From Saccharothrix sp. (GTDB taxonomy: Bacteria > Actinomycetota > Actinomycetes > Mycobacteriales > Pseudonocardiaceae): a stretch of DNA of 64,000 bases. The position numbers and the translations under genes were made by a program. A model generated the notes under the pieces. It made no database searches and had not been told where the DNA came from. It saw only the letters and a program-made list of their open reading frames with translations. The first letter of the stretch is position 1. The number at the start of each line of letters is the position of its first letter. Of this stretch, positions 53,316 to 62,900 are shown piece by piece. The stretch is taken from positions 25,004 to 89,003 of the forward strand of contig NZ_JAPSLK010000001.1 in NCBI RefSeq assembly GCF_031180885.1, read 5' to 3'.

Positions 53316-55339
53316 GACTGGGCGGCGAGCGCGGCCACCGGCCGTTCCGCGACGCCCAGGCGCTGGGCGGTGGCCAGCAGCTCGCGCATCGCGGGCGCGT
53401 CCGGACCACCCGAGTTGATCAGCTTGAGCAGCAGGGCGGACACCGTGACGTTCTTCAGGTCCTCGGTGCCGAACGAGCCGAGCACGCGGCCGATGTCCTG
53501 GGTGAAGTCGGACTTCCCGTTGAGCCAGGACGCGCCGAGCGTCTTGGCCACGTCGGAGTGCTCCACGAACCCGTCGACGCTCTTGCCGGCCGTGACCGCG
53601 CCGACCACCCGGTCGAAGAACATGGTCTCGCCGCCGACGATGTCGATGTCGGCCTTCTCCAGGCCCGCGGCCAGCACCATGGCCTGGGACTCGGCGATCT
53701 GCCGCTGCACGTCGATGCCGGCGAGCCGGATCTCCTTCTCGGTCTCCAGCCGCAGGCGGTACTCCTCGTGCTCGCGGGTGACCTCGTCCAGCGCGGCCAT
53801 GGCGTTCGCCTTGTCCGCCAGACCTTCCGCCTCGCCCTTGAGCTTCTCGCGGATGGCCTCGGCGGCCACCAGGGCCTTCTCCCGCTCCACCACGGCCTCG
53901 GCGCGGCCGACCTTCTCCAGCGCCTCCGCGTCGCGCTCCTTGACCTGCACGTCGGCCATCTTGACCTGGACGTCGGCGAGGCCCGTCGCGGCGGCCTCGG
54001 CCTGCCGGCCCTCGGCGAGCCGGATCATGGCGCGGGTGTCGAGTTCGGCGGCCTGCTGGCGCGCCTCGGCGAGCAGGAGTTCCTCGCGGGCCTTGAACTT
54101 GGCCGCGGCCTCCGCCGCCTCGGCCGCCTTGATGTCCTTGACCAGGTTCTCCTGGGCCTCGGCCTCGGCGGCGATGATCGTGGTCTGGCGCAGCCGCTCG
54201 GCCTCTTCGAGGGCGCGCAGCTTCTTGATGTTCTCCTCCTGCTCCGCCACGGTCTTCTCCACCGCGATGCGCTCGCGGATGACCTCGGCGATGGCCCGCT
54301 TCTCGCCTTCGAGCTCCTTGTCCTTGGCGATGCGGGTCAGCTCGGTCTCGCGCTCGCGGCCGATGACCTCCAGCTGGCGGTCCTTCTCGATGCGCTCGGT
54401 CTCGATCGCGATGACGCGCTCGCGGTTCTTCTCCGCCACGGCGATCTCGCGGTTCTTGTTCTCGTGCTGGATGCCCAGCTGCTCCTCGGTGCGGATGTGC
54501 GCGGTGTTGGCCTTGAGCCGTTCCTCCGCCTGCACCTTGGCGATCTCGGCCTCCTCGCGGGCGCGCATGGTCTCGACCTCGCGCTTCTGCTTGATCTCCG
54601 CGTCGGCCTTGCGCCGCTCCAGCTCCAGGATCGCCTCGCGCGCCTCGACGTTCTGGCGCGTGATCTCCTTCTCCTCGCCGCGCTGGTACTCGTTGGTCCG
54701 CACGTGCTCGATCGCGGTCAGCTCGGTGATCTTGCGGATGCCCTGCGCGTCCAGGATGTTGCTCGGGTTCAGGTGCTCCATCGGCGTCTGCTCGAGGTAG
54801 TCGATCGCCGCGTCCTCCAGGCTGTAGCCGTTGAGGTCGGTGCCGATCACCTCGATGATCCGGTCGCGGAACTCGTTGCGGTGGGTGTAGAGGTCCACGA
54901 AGTCGAGCTGCTTGCCGACGGTCTTGAGCGCCTCGGAGAACTTGGCGTTGAACAGCTCCTGGAGGGTCTGCTCGTCGCTGGCGCGGGCGGTGCCGATGGC
55001 CTGGGCGACCTTGATGACGTCCTCGACGGTCTTGTTGACCCGCACGAAGAACGTGATCCGGATGTCCGCGCGGATGTTGTCCTTGCAGATGAGGCCCTCG
55101 TGGCCGGCCCGGCGGATCTCGATGGTCTTCACCGAGATGTCCATGATCTCCGCCCGGTGCAGCACGGGCAGGACGACCGCGCCGGTGAACGTCACGTCCA
55201 CCTTTCGCACCTTGGAGATGATCAGCGCCTTGCCCTGGTCGATCTTGCGGAACAGCCGGCTGATCATGATCAGCAGCGCGATCACGACGACCAGGGCGAC
55301 GGCGATGAGGACGCCGAAGCCGGTGGTGATGACTCCCAT
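53312..55339 (-). CDS. YqiK-type flotillin (SPFH) protein
   Basis: 675 residues: an N-terminal membrane helix (residues ~7-27, 'FGVLIAVALVVVIALLIMIS'), SPFH domain ('GKALIISKVRKVDVTFTGAV', 'LHRAEIMDISVKTIEIRRAG', 'GLICKDNIRADIRITFFVRV'), then a very long Glu/Ala/Arg coiled coil (~220-560) and a C-terminal domain ending near 'MRELLATAQRLGVAE'. Flotillins scaffold membrane microdomains. The ATG overlaps the YqiJ-like stop by one base (TGATG), so it is coupled. Confidence 0.94.
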   Translation of the reverse strand: MGVITTGFGVLIAVALVVVIALLIMISRLFRKIDQGKALIISKVRKVDVTFTGAVVLPVLHRAEIMDISVKTIEIRRAGHEGLICKDNIRADIRITFFVRVNKTVEDVIKVAQAIGTARASDEQTLQELFNAKFSEALKTVGKQLDFVDLYTHRNEFRDRIIEVIGTDLNGYSLEDAAIDYLEQTPMEHLNPSNILDAQGIRKITELTAIEHVRTNEYQRGEEKEITRQNVEAREAILELERRKADAEIKQKREVETMRAREEAEIAKVQAEERLKANTAHIRTEEQLGIQHENKNREIAVAEKNRERVIAIETERIEKDRQLEVIGRERETELTRIAKDKELEGEKRAIAEVIRERIAVEKTVAEQEENIKKLRALEEAERLRQTTIIAAEAEAQENLVKDIKAAEAAEAAAKFKAREELLLAEARQQAAELDTRAMIRLAEGRQAEAAATGLADVQVKMADVQVKERDAEALEKVGRAEAVVEREKALVAAEAIREKLKGEAEGLADKANAMAALDEVTREHEEYRLRLETEKEIRLAGIDVQRQIAESQAMVLAAGLEKADIDIVGGETMFFDRVVGAVTAGKSVDGFVEHSDVAKTLGASWLNGKSDFTQDIGRVLGSFGTEDLKNVTVSALLLKLINSGGPDAPAMRELLATAQRLGVAERPVAALAAQS

Positions 55340-55899
55340 CAGTGCTCCCCCAACGGGTAAGTAGGGATCGGGGCGACCCAGAAGAACTCGCCGTCCTGGT
55401 CGTAGTCGAAGATCAGCGCGGACATGCCCGCGCGCAGGTCGTCCGCGCCGGCCTGGCGCACCTGGACGATCGCCGAGGAACCGTCGGCGGCGGTCACCTC
55501 GGCCTGGCCGAACTCGGTCGTGACGGTGCCGGTCCGGATCACGCAGACCCGGCCCACGAAGTCGTTGCGGGACGCGGCGGGCAGCACGGGGTACAGGCGG
55601 CGCAACGGGATCACCGCCAACCGGGCGGTCGCGAACCCGACCACCAGCGACCCGAGCAGGACCGGGATGTCGTACCCGTCGATCAGCGTCACGCCCGCGA
55701 GACACGCGAACCACGCGATCGGCACCAGCAGGGAGAACACGACGCTGGACGGCACCCCGCCCAACCCGTAGGCGAGTTCGACCCCGCCGTCGAGGTCCAG
55801 CCCGAACGCCGCGAGCACCCAGAACAGCACGACGGCGGCGAGCAGGATCGTGAGCAGGACGGTCGGGAAGGCGAGCGCGGCCGCGAAGAACTCCCCCAT
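55339..55899 (-). CDS. YqiJ-like (NfeD-type OB-fold) membrane protein
   Basis: 186 residues with three membrane helices ('LLTILLAAVVLFWVLAAFG', 'VVFSLLVPIAWFACLAGVTL', 'IPVLLGSLVVGFATARLAVI') and a C-terminal OB-fold ('DFVGRVCVIRTGTVTTEFGQ', 'AEVTAADGSSAIVQVRQAGA'). It is the NfeD/YqiJ partner usually encoded beside flotillins. GAGGGGGGG precedes the ATG. First gene of the flotillin-ATPase operon. Confidence 0.92.
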   Translation of the reverse strand: MGEFFAAALAFPTVLLTILLAAVVLFWVLAAFGLDLDGGVELAYGLGGVPSSVVFSLLVPIAWFACLAGVTLIDGYDIPVLLGSLVVGFATARLAVIPLRRLYPVLPAASRNDFVGRVCVIRTGTVTTEFGQAEVTAADGSSAIVQVRQAGADDLRAGMSALIFDYDQDGEFFWVAPIPTYPLGEH

Positions 55900-55989
55900 G
55901 CACCCCCCCTCTGTTGGCGGGGACTTTAACCCGCCGATGGTGGCTACGGAGGGTGAATCACGGAACGCGGTCGAACGGATACGCAGGCA

Positions 55990-57204
55990 TTATCCGACCA
56001 GGAGACCGGAAACCCTCGTGTCCGGGTTGCCGCCGTAGCTGACGACCGCGCCCGCCTCGTGCGGCATGGTCCGGATGCTCATGCCCGCGAAGCCCTCCTC
56101 CGTCACGAACCAGCCCCACGTCGTGAGCCAGCCCCGGTCGTCGTCGGGCATCACGTCCAGCACCGGCCGAACCCGTTCCTGGACCACGTGCGGCTTGCGC
56201 GCGCAGTCGTCGACGAGGGCCTTCCACTCGCGGTCGTCGTGCAGCCAGCCCGCGTGGACGCCGGTTCCCGCGAACTCGCCGGACGCCTTCAGGACCAGGT
56301 TCACGCGGTTCGCGCGGACGTGGTCGCGGTCGACGTCCTCCAGCTTGCGCGTCCAGGGCAGGAGCCGGTCGACCAGGGACCGCTCGTCGTCGTCCAACTC
56401 CGCGGTGGGCAGCAGGGCCAGGGTGGACTTGTAGCCGTAGAGGTAGCTCGACAGGGGCGTGTAGATCTCGGTCTTCGTTGCTTTGAGGAAGGTTTCGGCT
56501 TTGCCGACGGCTTGTGCCGGGGAGAAGAAGCGGACGACGACGTCCAGCTTCGTCCCGTTCAGGTACAGGTGACCGTTGCGTTCGGTGAGGTTTTCCAGTT
56601 CTCCCAACAGGATTTCCGTGCCGAGCCGTCGGCAGGACTCCTGGAGGGACGCGAACCCCTTGGCGAACTTGGTGAGGACGCCGCCGGCTTCCAGGAACGC
56701 GATGGCGCCGTTTTTGGTGGCGCGCAACAGCTTCTCGACCGGGTGGACGTAGTCGAGGTCGTGCTTCGCGACGAAACCCCGCATGGTCGGGGATTCGTGG
56801 ACGGCGCGGGCGATGTCGCCGAGGTCCGTGCCGCCGAGTTGGCTGCCGGAGTTGAACTCCAGCAGCCTGAAGCCGTCGCCGACGCGGTAGAGGTCCGCGC
56901 GGCCGTGGAACGGGGGCGGTTCGGCGGACATCAGCGCGGCCTCCTGCGGTGGCACGCCCAGGGCTTCGGCGCAGCGGGTCAGGCTGCCGTCGAACAGCCG
57001 GTGCGGCAGATCGAGCAGGAGGTCGTAGAAGCGGCGCAGGTCGTGTGCCACGCGGTCGGCTTCAGTTCGAGGCAGGAAGAACGGGCGGGGCGCGAGGCGG
57101 TGCCCGTAGACGGCGTCCAGGGCGGGTGGCAGGTCCAGGTCCGCCATCGTCCCGTGCAGGCTCTCGTCGGCCAGGAACGCCCGCGTCAGGTCCACCCGGC
57201 ACAT
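55990..57204 (-). CDS. ATP-grasp-like hypothetical protein
   Basis: 404 residues, with 'LLEFNSGSQLGGTDLGDIAR' (a conserved glutathionylspermidine-synthase-like loop), 'DVVVRFFSPAQAVGK' and 'RANRVNLVLKASGEFAGTGV' (Lys in a possible ATP site), then 'PHVVQERVRPVLDV'. The pattern suggests a circularly permuted ATP-grasp ligase, but no characterised homologue is evident to me. It ends 90 bases from the flotillin operon's first gene on the same strand. Confidence 0.7.
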   Translation of the reverse strand: MCRVDLTRAFLADESLHGTMADLDLPPALDAVYGHRLAPRPFFLPRTEADRVAHDLRRFYDLLLDLPHRLFDGSLTRCAEALGVPPQEAALMSAEPPPFHGRADLYRVGDGFRLLEFNSGSQLGGTDLGDIARAVHESPTMRGFVAKHDLDYVHPVEKLLRATKNGAIAFLEAGGVLTKFAKGFASLQESCRRLGTEILLGELENLTERNGHLYLNGTKLDVVVRFFSPAQAVGKAETFLKATKTEIYTPLSSYLYGYKSTLALLPTAELDDDERSLVDRLLPWTRKLEDVDRDHVRANRVNLVLKASGEFAGTGVHAGWLHDDREWKALVDDCARKPHVVQERVRPVLDVMPDDDRGWLTTWGWFVTEEGFAGMSIRTMPHEAGAVVSYGGNPDTRVSGLLVG

Positions 57205-57246
57205 GATGTCGGCCCGCGGCCGGGGTGTCGCTGCGGGGACCCGCTG

Positions 57247-57789
57247 TCAGGCCACGATGCCGCGCAGCACCACGTGGAAGGCGCGGGCGGGGCGGAAGTC
57301 CGGGCGCGGGTTGGCGAGTTGGTTGGTCAGCAGGCCGTCGACCGTGGCGAGGAGGAGCGCGAGGTCGGCGGCCGGGTCCTTGGAGCCGATCGCTTCGACG
57401 ATCGGTACCGCCCACTGCGCGATCTGCTCGTGCGCCTCGGCGATCCGCTTGCCCAGCTCGGGTCTTACTGCCGCGTCCACGAAAACGGCGTGCCGGGCGA
57501 GGGTGAGGACCCGTTCGGCGGCCAGTTCCTCGACCACGCGGCCGAGGGCGTCGGCGAGTTTCTCGGGCGTGGAGACGTCGCCGGCGAGCGTGGCCCAGAG
57601 TTCGCGCTCGCGTTCGAGGAGGCGTTCGACGACCCCGCCGACCAGGGCGTCCCGGGTGCGGAAGAGGTTGGAGGTGGAGCCCTCCGCCAGGCCCGCCTCG
57701 GCGTCGACGGCCCGGTGGGTGAGGGCGCGCGGTCCGGCCGTGCCGAGCACCCGGATCGCCGCGTCCAGCACCTGCTGCCGTCTCGTCAC
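57247..57789 (-). CDS. TetR family regulator
   Basis: A 180-residue TetR repressor with 'RRQQVLDAAIRVLGTAGPRA', 'LTHRAVDAEAGLAEGSTSNLF' and 'RTRDALVGGVVERLLERERE'. It diverges from an FAD monooxygenase gene; two matching palindromes fill the gap, so it should repress both. GTG 57789 lies 8 bases after TAGTGT; GTG 57801 is an alternative. Confidence 0.88.
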   Translation of the reverse strand: MTRRQQVLDAAIRVLGTAGPRALTHRAVDAEAGLAEGSTSNLFRTRDALVGGVVERLLERERELWATLAGDVSTPEKLADALGRVVEELAAERVLTLARHAVFVDAAVRPELGKRIAEAHEQIAQWAVPIVEAIGSKDPAADLALLLATVDGLLTNQLANPRPDFRPARAFHVVLRGIVA

Positions 57790-57799
57790 GGTCAGGGAC

Positions 57800-57846
57800 A
57801 CTACACCCGTAGTCAGGCACACTACATCTGTAGTACGGTCGCCGGC
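57800..57846. promoter_or_regulatory. Twin ACTAC-N4-GTAGT operators with overlapping -10
   Basis: ACTACACCCGTAGT (57800-57813) and ACTACATCTGTAGT (57821-57834), 21 bases apart. The monooxygenase -10 TACGGT (57834-57839) begins in the second palindrome and lies 7 bases before the ATG. Confidence 0.75.
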
Positions 57847-58857
57847 ATGAGAGCAGCGGTGATCGGTGGCGGGGTGGGCGGTCTGGCGGCGGCGATCGGG
57901 CTGCGCCGGGCGGGCTGGGACGTGACCGCGTTCGAGCGGGCGGACGGGCTGCCCGCGACCGGCACGGGCTTGGGCATCTGGCGCAATGCTTTGACGGCCC
58001 TGGACCAGCTCGGCGTGGGTGACCAGGCCCGGCGGGCGGGGCGGCGGCAGCCGGAGGGGACTCTTCGGAAGCCCGACGGCACCGTCCTCGGCCGGTTGAG
58101 CGCGGACGTGCACCTCCTCACCCGCCCGGCCCTGCTGGGCGTGCTCGCCGACGCCCTGCCGCCGGGGACGATCCGGTTCGGCAGCACGGTCACTTGGCAG
58201 GAGTGCGATGTCGACCTGGTGGTCGGGGCGGACGGCATCGGCAGCGGCGTCCGGCGGTCGCTGTTCGGCGTCGAACCGCGGCGGTCGGGGGCGGTCGGGT
58301 GGCGCGGCACGGTCGACTTCGCCGTGGAGGCGGGCGGCGAGACGTGGGGTCGGGGCGTGAAGTTCGGCCTCACCCCGCAGGCCGACGGCCGCACGAACTG
58401 GTACGCCCTGACGGCGCCGGACGCCGACCTGTCGGTGTTCTCGTCCTGGCACGACCCGATCCCGCGGGTGCGGGCCGAGAGCCGGGACGTGCTCCGGCAC
58501 AGCCTCGACTACCTGCCGGCGCTGCCTTCGTACGTGACGGACCGGGTGGCCCTGATCGGCGACGCGGCCCACGCCATGACTCCGGACCTGGGGCAGGGCG
58601 CGTGCCAGGCGATCATCGACGGCGTGGCCCTGGCGTCGGTGCTGCGGTCTGGCGACGTCCCGACCGGCCTGCGGCGCTACGACCGCGAGCGCCGCCGGTC
58701 CACTCAGCGCTTGGTGCGGCGTTCTCTGATGCTCAACCGGCTGGCCCGCGTCCGCCGGTTCACCGCCGTCCGCGACACCGCCCTCCGAGCCGCCTTGGCC
58801 TTGGCCCCCACACCTTCTTGGAGCGCCGACCTCGAACCAGACGAGTTGGCCGGCTAG
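57847..58857 (+). CDS. FAD-dependent monooxygenase
   Basis: A 336-residue group A flavin monooxygenase (PHBH fold): dinucleotide-binding 'AAVIGGGVGGLAAAIGL', 'DVDLVVGADGIGSGVR' (DG motif) and 'VALIGDAAHAMTPDLGQGAC' (GD motif). It probably hydroxylates an aromatic compound or drug. Repression by the divergent TetR through two operators suggests induction by its substrate. Confidence 0.92.
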   Translation: MRAAVIGGGVGGLAAAIGLRRAGWDVTAFERADGLPATGTGLGIWRNALTALDQLGVGDQARRAGRRQPEGTLRKPDGTVLGRLSADVHLLTRPALLGVLADALPPGTIRFGSTVTWQECDVDLVVGADGIGSGVRRSLFGVEPRRSGAVGWRGTVDFAVEAGGETWGRGVKFGLTPQADGRTNWYALTAPDADLSVFSSWHDPIPRVRAESRDVLRHSLDYLPALPSYVTDRVALIGDAAHAMTPDLGQGACQAIIDGVALASVLRSGDVPTGLRRYDRERRRSTQRLVRRSLMLNRLARVRRFTAVRDTALRAALALAPTPSWSADLEPDELAG

Positions 58858-58872
58858 CCCCTCTTTGTCGGG

Positions 58873-59745
58873 CTAGTCCTTGGCCTGCGGGAGCTTCTTC
58901 CGCTGCCCCGAGGAGGTCTTCCGGGGCGCCGAGGGTGGCGGCACGACCGGCCCGATGTCCCCGTCCGGCGCGGTGTCGAGGTCCACGATGACCGGGGCGT
59001 GGTCGCTGGGTCCGGTGCCCTTGCGGGCGTGCCGGTCCACCCACGCCGCCTTGGTGCGAGCCGCGACCGGTTCGGAGGCCAGGACGAGGTCGATCCGCAT
59101 GCCGAGGTCCTGGTGGAACATCCCGGCCCGGTAGTCCCAGTAGGTGAAGACGCGGTGGCCGGGCCAGCGGTCGCGGACGACGTCCTTGAGCCCGAGCGCC
59201 TTCAGCTGGTTCAGCGCCTCCCGCTCGGGCCGAGTGACGTGCGTCTGGCCCACGTAGGCGGCGGGGTCGAACACGTCCTCGTCGGCCGGCGCGATGTTGA
59301 CGTCCCCGCACACCATCACCTGGTCACCGGCGTCCCGCACCACGTCCCGCAGGGCGGCCAGCCAGGCGAGCTTGTAGTGGTAGTGGTCGGAGTCGGGCAC
59401 GCGCCCGTTGGGCACGTAGACGGAGAAGACCCGCACACCCCCGCAGGTCGCCGCCACCACCCGCGCCTCCGGTTCCGGGAACCCGGGCCCGTCCACCATC
59501 CCGGCCACGACGTCGGCCAACCCGACCCGCGACAGGATCGCCACCCCGTTCCACCGCCCTTCACCGTGGGCCGCGAACTCGTAGCCGAGTTCGTCGAGGT
59601 GGGGCGAGAGCAGTTCGGCGAAGGCGTCGTCGGCGAGCTTGGTCTCCTGGAGGCACACCACATCCGGCCGCCGCTGCGCCAACCACGGCACCAACCGCGG
59701 CACCCGCTGCTTGACCGAGTTGACGTTCCACGTGGCCACCCGCAT
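58873..59745 (-). CDS. xthA: Exodeoxyribonuclease III / AP endonuclease
   Basis: A 290-residue EEP-family nuclease for base-excision repair: 'RVATWNVNSVKQR', 'VVCLQETKLAD' (metal Glu), 'VYVPNGRVPDSDHY', 'VMVCGDVNIAPADEDV' (catalytic Asp/Asn) and 'GTGPSDHAPVIVDLD' (His). The ATG is preceded by TACCGT and GGGGGT. A basic Lys/Arg tail follows the core. Confidence 0.95.
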   Translation of the reverse strand: MRVATWNVNSVKQRVPRLVPWLAQRRPDVVCLQETKLADDAFAELLSPHLDELGYEFAAHGEGRWNGVAILSRVGLADVVAGMVDGPGFPEPEARVVAATCGGVRVFSVYVPNGRVPDSDHYHYKLAWLAALRDVVRDAGDQVMVCGDVNIAPADEDVFDPAAYVGQTHVTRPEREALNQLKALGLKDVVRDRWPGHRVFTYWDYRAGMFHQDLGMRIDLVLASEPVAARTKAAWVDRHARKGTGPSDHAPVIVDLDTAPDGDIGPVVPPPSAPRKTSSGQRKKLPQAKD

Positions 59746-59836
59746 ACCCCCACGGTAGTGCGCAAGTGACGTCAGCCACACGCCGGACCCACCCACCCAC
59801 CCCACCACGTGCGAGGACCTCGGTAAGCTGTCCGAC

Positions 59837-59912
59837 GGGCCGCTAGCTCAATTGGCAGAGCAGGAGACTTTTAATCTTCGGGTTCAGGGTTCGAGTCCCT
59901 GGCGGCCCACCA
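59837..59912 (+). tRNA. tRNA-Lys (TTT)
   Basis: 76 bases with encoded CCA; acceptor GGGCCGC/GCGGCCC, anticodon loop CTTTTAA giving TTT, T-arm AGGGTTCGAGTCCCT. Beside it, on the other strand, begins the NLR-like system, so the 3' end could serve as an integration site, though no att duplication was found. Confidence 0.97.
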
Positions 59913-59975
59913 TAAGCCCAGGTGGGAACGGGCTCCAGGAGTCAAGCGAAGATCGTCTCCCCATTTACCCCCACA

Positions 59976-62900
59976 CTAATCGGTAGCTTCGACGGGGTTG
60001 CCTCCCGTGTGGGTGAGCAAGGCGAGTACGCGCAGAGATTGCTCCAGTTCGACCTTGTGGACCTGGGGTCGTACTCGCACGAGGCTGCGTCGGATGGTGA
60101 TCGCTTCGGTGATCGCCGCCAGGGCCTCCTCGCGCCGGCCCAGGTCGGCCAGGAAAACCGCCTGGTTGTTCAGACTTGCGGCCAAGGCGTGGTTGAAGGC
60201 GTCCGGCCGGGCTCGGGCGAGATCACGGCGGATCGTCACCGCTTCCGTGACCGCCTCCAACGCCTCCCCGCGCCGACCCACACCGGCCAAGCGAACGGAC
60301 TGGTTGTGCAAGCTCAGGGCCAGGTTCGGGTTGAACGCGTCCGGCCGCGCGTCGGCCAACTCACGTCGGATCGCTACCGCTTCCGTGACCGCCTCCAGCG
60401 CCTCCTCGTGCCGACCCTGATCGGCCAGGGTGTTGGCCAGGTTGTTCAAGCTCACGGCGAGATCGGCGCGGAACACATCCGGACGTGCTCCTGCCAGCTC
60501 CCGGTAGATCTCCACTGCTTCGCTGATCGCTTTCAGCGCGTCCTCGCGCCGGCCCAGGTCGGCCAGGGTGTTGGCCAGGTTGTTCAAGCTCACGGCGAGA
60601 TCGGCGCGGAACACATCCGGACGTGCTCCTGCCAATTCCCGGTAAATCTCGACGGCTTCACCGACCGCCTCCAACGCCTCCGCGCGCCGGCCCAGGTCGG
60701 CCAGGCGGACCGCCTGGTTGTTCAGGCTCGTCGCGAGGGCGTGGTTGAACGCGTCCGGCCGGGCTCGTACCAGGTCACGACGGATCGTCACCGCCTCGGT
60801 GACCGCCTCCAGCGCCTCCTCGCGCCGACCCACACCGGCCAAGCGAACGGACTGGTTGTTCAAGCTCGTCGCAAGGGCGTGGTCGAACGCGTCCGGCCAG
60901 GTCCGGGCCAGCTCGCGGTAGATCCCGACCGCCTCCGTGACCGCCTGCAACGCTTCCTCGCGCCGACCCACACCGGCCAGGTGGTTGGCCTTGTTGTTCA
61001 GGCTCATGGCGAGGTCCGGGTTGAAGGCCTCGGGCCAGGTTCGGGCGAGTTCGCGTCGGATGGTCACCGCCCGGGTGATGGCCTCCAGCGCCTCCTCGCG
61101 CCGACCCAGGCCAGCCAGCCGGACGGCCTGGTTGTTCAGGGTCATGGCGAGGTCCGGGGTGAAGATCTCGGGCCGCGCCTGTGCGGCCGGACGCCGGATG
61201 GCGACCGCCAGGGCGATGGTCTTCAGCGCCTCCTCGTGCCGCCCGAGACCGGCCAGGTGGCCCGCCTGGTTGTTCAGGCTCGTGGCAAGGGCGTGGTGGA
61301 AGGCGTCCGGCTTCGCCAGCGCGAGCTTCAAGTAGATCCGGACCGCCTCGGTGTTGGTCTTCAGCGCCTCCTCGCGCCGCCCGAGGTCGGCCAGGCGGTT
61401 GGCCTGGTTGTTCAGGCTCATGGCGAGGTCCGGCGTGAAGGTGTCGGGATCCGCTTCGGCTTGGGCCCGGTAGACGTCGACGAGGCGCGCGCCGAGCAGT
61501 GCTGCCCAGTAGGTCAGGCGGTGGCTGAAGGGAGGCAGGTGGTTGGCCAGGTCGCTCAGGAGGTCGACGTCGGTGCCGGACGCGTCGCCGATGTGTTCCA
61601 GTGCGAGCAGGAGTGGTTGTGGGCGTTCGACCTGGGTGGCCACCGCGATCGTGGCGCCGCCCAGTCGTGGCGGGTGACGGACGCACAGCGCGGTCAGGTG
61701 CTCGTCCAGCGCGCCGGCGAACACGGTGTGCGCCGCGGCGCGGGCGTAGAGCGTAAGCAGGCGTTCTGCCTGCTGCGGTGAGATCCCCGGCACCAGGCGG
61801 TCGGCCAGTTCGGGGTGCTTCTCCAGGTGACGGCCGACGAACCGCTCCGCCAGTCGGTCGGGCTGGAGCATCCCGAACGGTGTCGTGTCCGCCGCCGGGT
61901 ACAGGCCGGCGATCCAGTCGACCACCGCGTCGCGGCGGTCGCGGGGCTGGTCGGCGAGCCCCACGACCCGCAGCAGCAACGCGTCGGCTTGGTCCCGGTC
62001 GTCCGCGCCGACCAGGACCGCTGCCGCCATCGCGTCGTGCAACGTCGAGCGCCGCAACGGCAACCGGGCGTTCCCCGCCGCGGCCTGTTCCCAGTACCGC
62101 TTCTCGTGCTCCACCAGTCGGTCTTCCACCTCCTCGGGCGGTAGCGGCCCATCGGCGTCCGCAGAGGCGTCGGAGTCCAGCAAGTGGGCCAATGCGGTCA
62201 TGTGCAGCGTCAACGCGCTCTTCGCCCCCGGCCCCGCGGGCTGCCGGTCCGCCAACTGGGCCGTCCTGCCCGCCCAGCGCCGATCGGACAGCCCGCGGAC
62301 CTTCGGCAACTCGGCCGCGAACGCCTCCAGCGCGTCGCGGTACGCGCTCTCCTGCCCGCCCTGCTCGCTCTCCAGGGGGTCCAGGCCGACGACCGGGGAC
62401 CCGTCCAGCAGCAGCGACGCCGTCCCCGACGACGCGCGCAACCGGTCCCACCACTCACCGGCCGTGCGGGCCAGCAAGAACACCTTCAACGGTGTCCCGC
62501 CGCCGTGGTCGACCGCCACCCGCACCAGGTCCTCCACCTGCGCGGCACGGGTCTCGGCGTAGTCCACCACGACCAACGTCGGCACCGCCGCGTCCGCGAG
62601 CACCGCCAGGTCGTCCCCGCGAGCGCGCGGGTCGAGCCACACCGTCGCCCACCGGCGCCCCAGGTCCGCGGCGAACTGCCGCGCCAGCCGGGTCTTGCCC
62701 TGCCCGCCCGGACCGTGCACCAGGCACACCCCGAACCCCTCCGCGGCGGCCCACCCGGCCAGCCGGTCGAGTTCCGCGCGTCGGCCCCGGAACGGCACGA
62801 CCTCCAACGCCGGGTGCAACAACCACCCCGGCGACGGCAACACCGACGACACCGGCAACCCGGGATCCGCCAAGCCCTCGAACTCCACCGGTCGCAGCCC

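Noticed and set aside
59837..59980. tRNA-Lys as attachment site of an integrated island carrying the NLR-like system
   Set aside because: No integrase gene and no repeat of the tRNA 3' end was found within the window, so integration cannot be supported.
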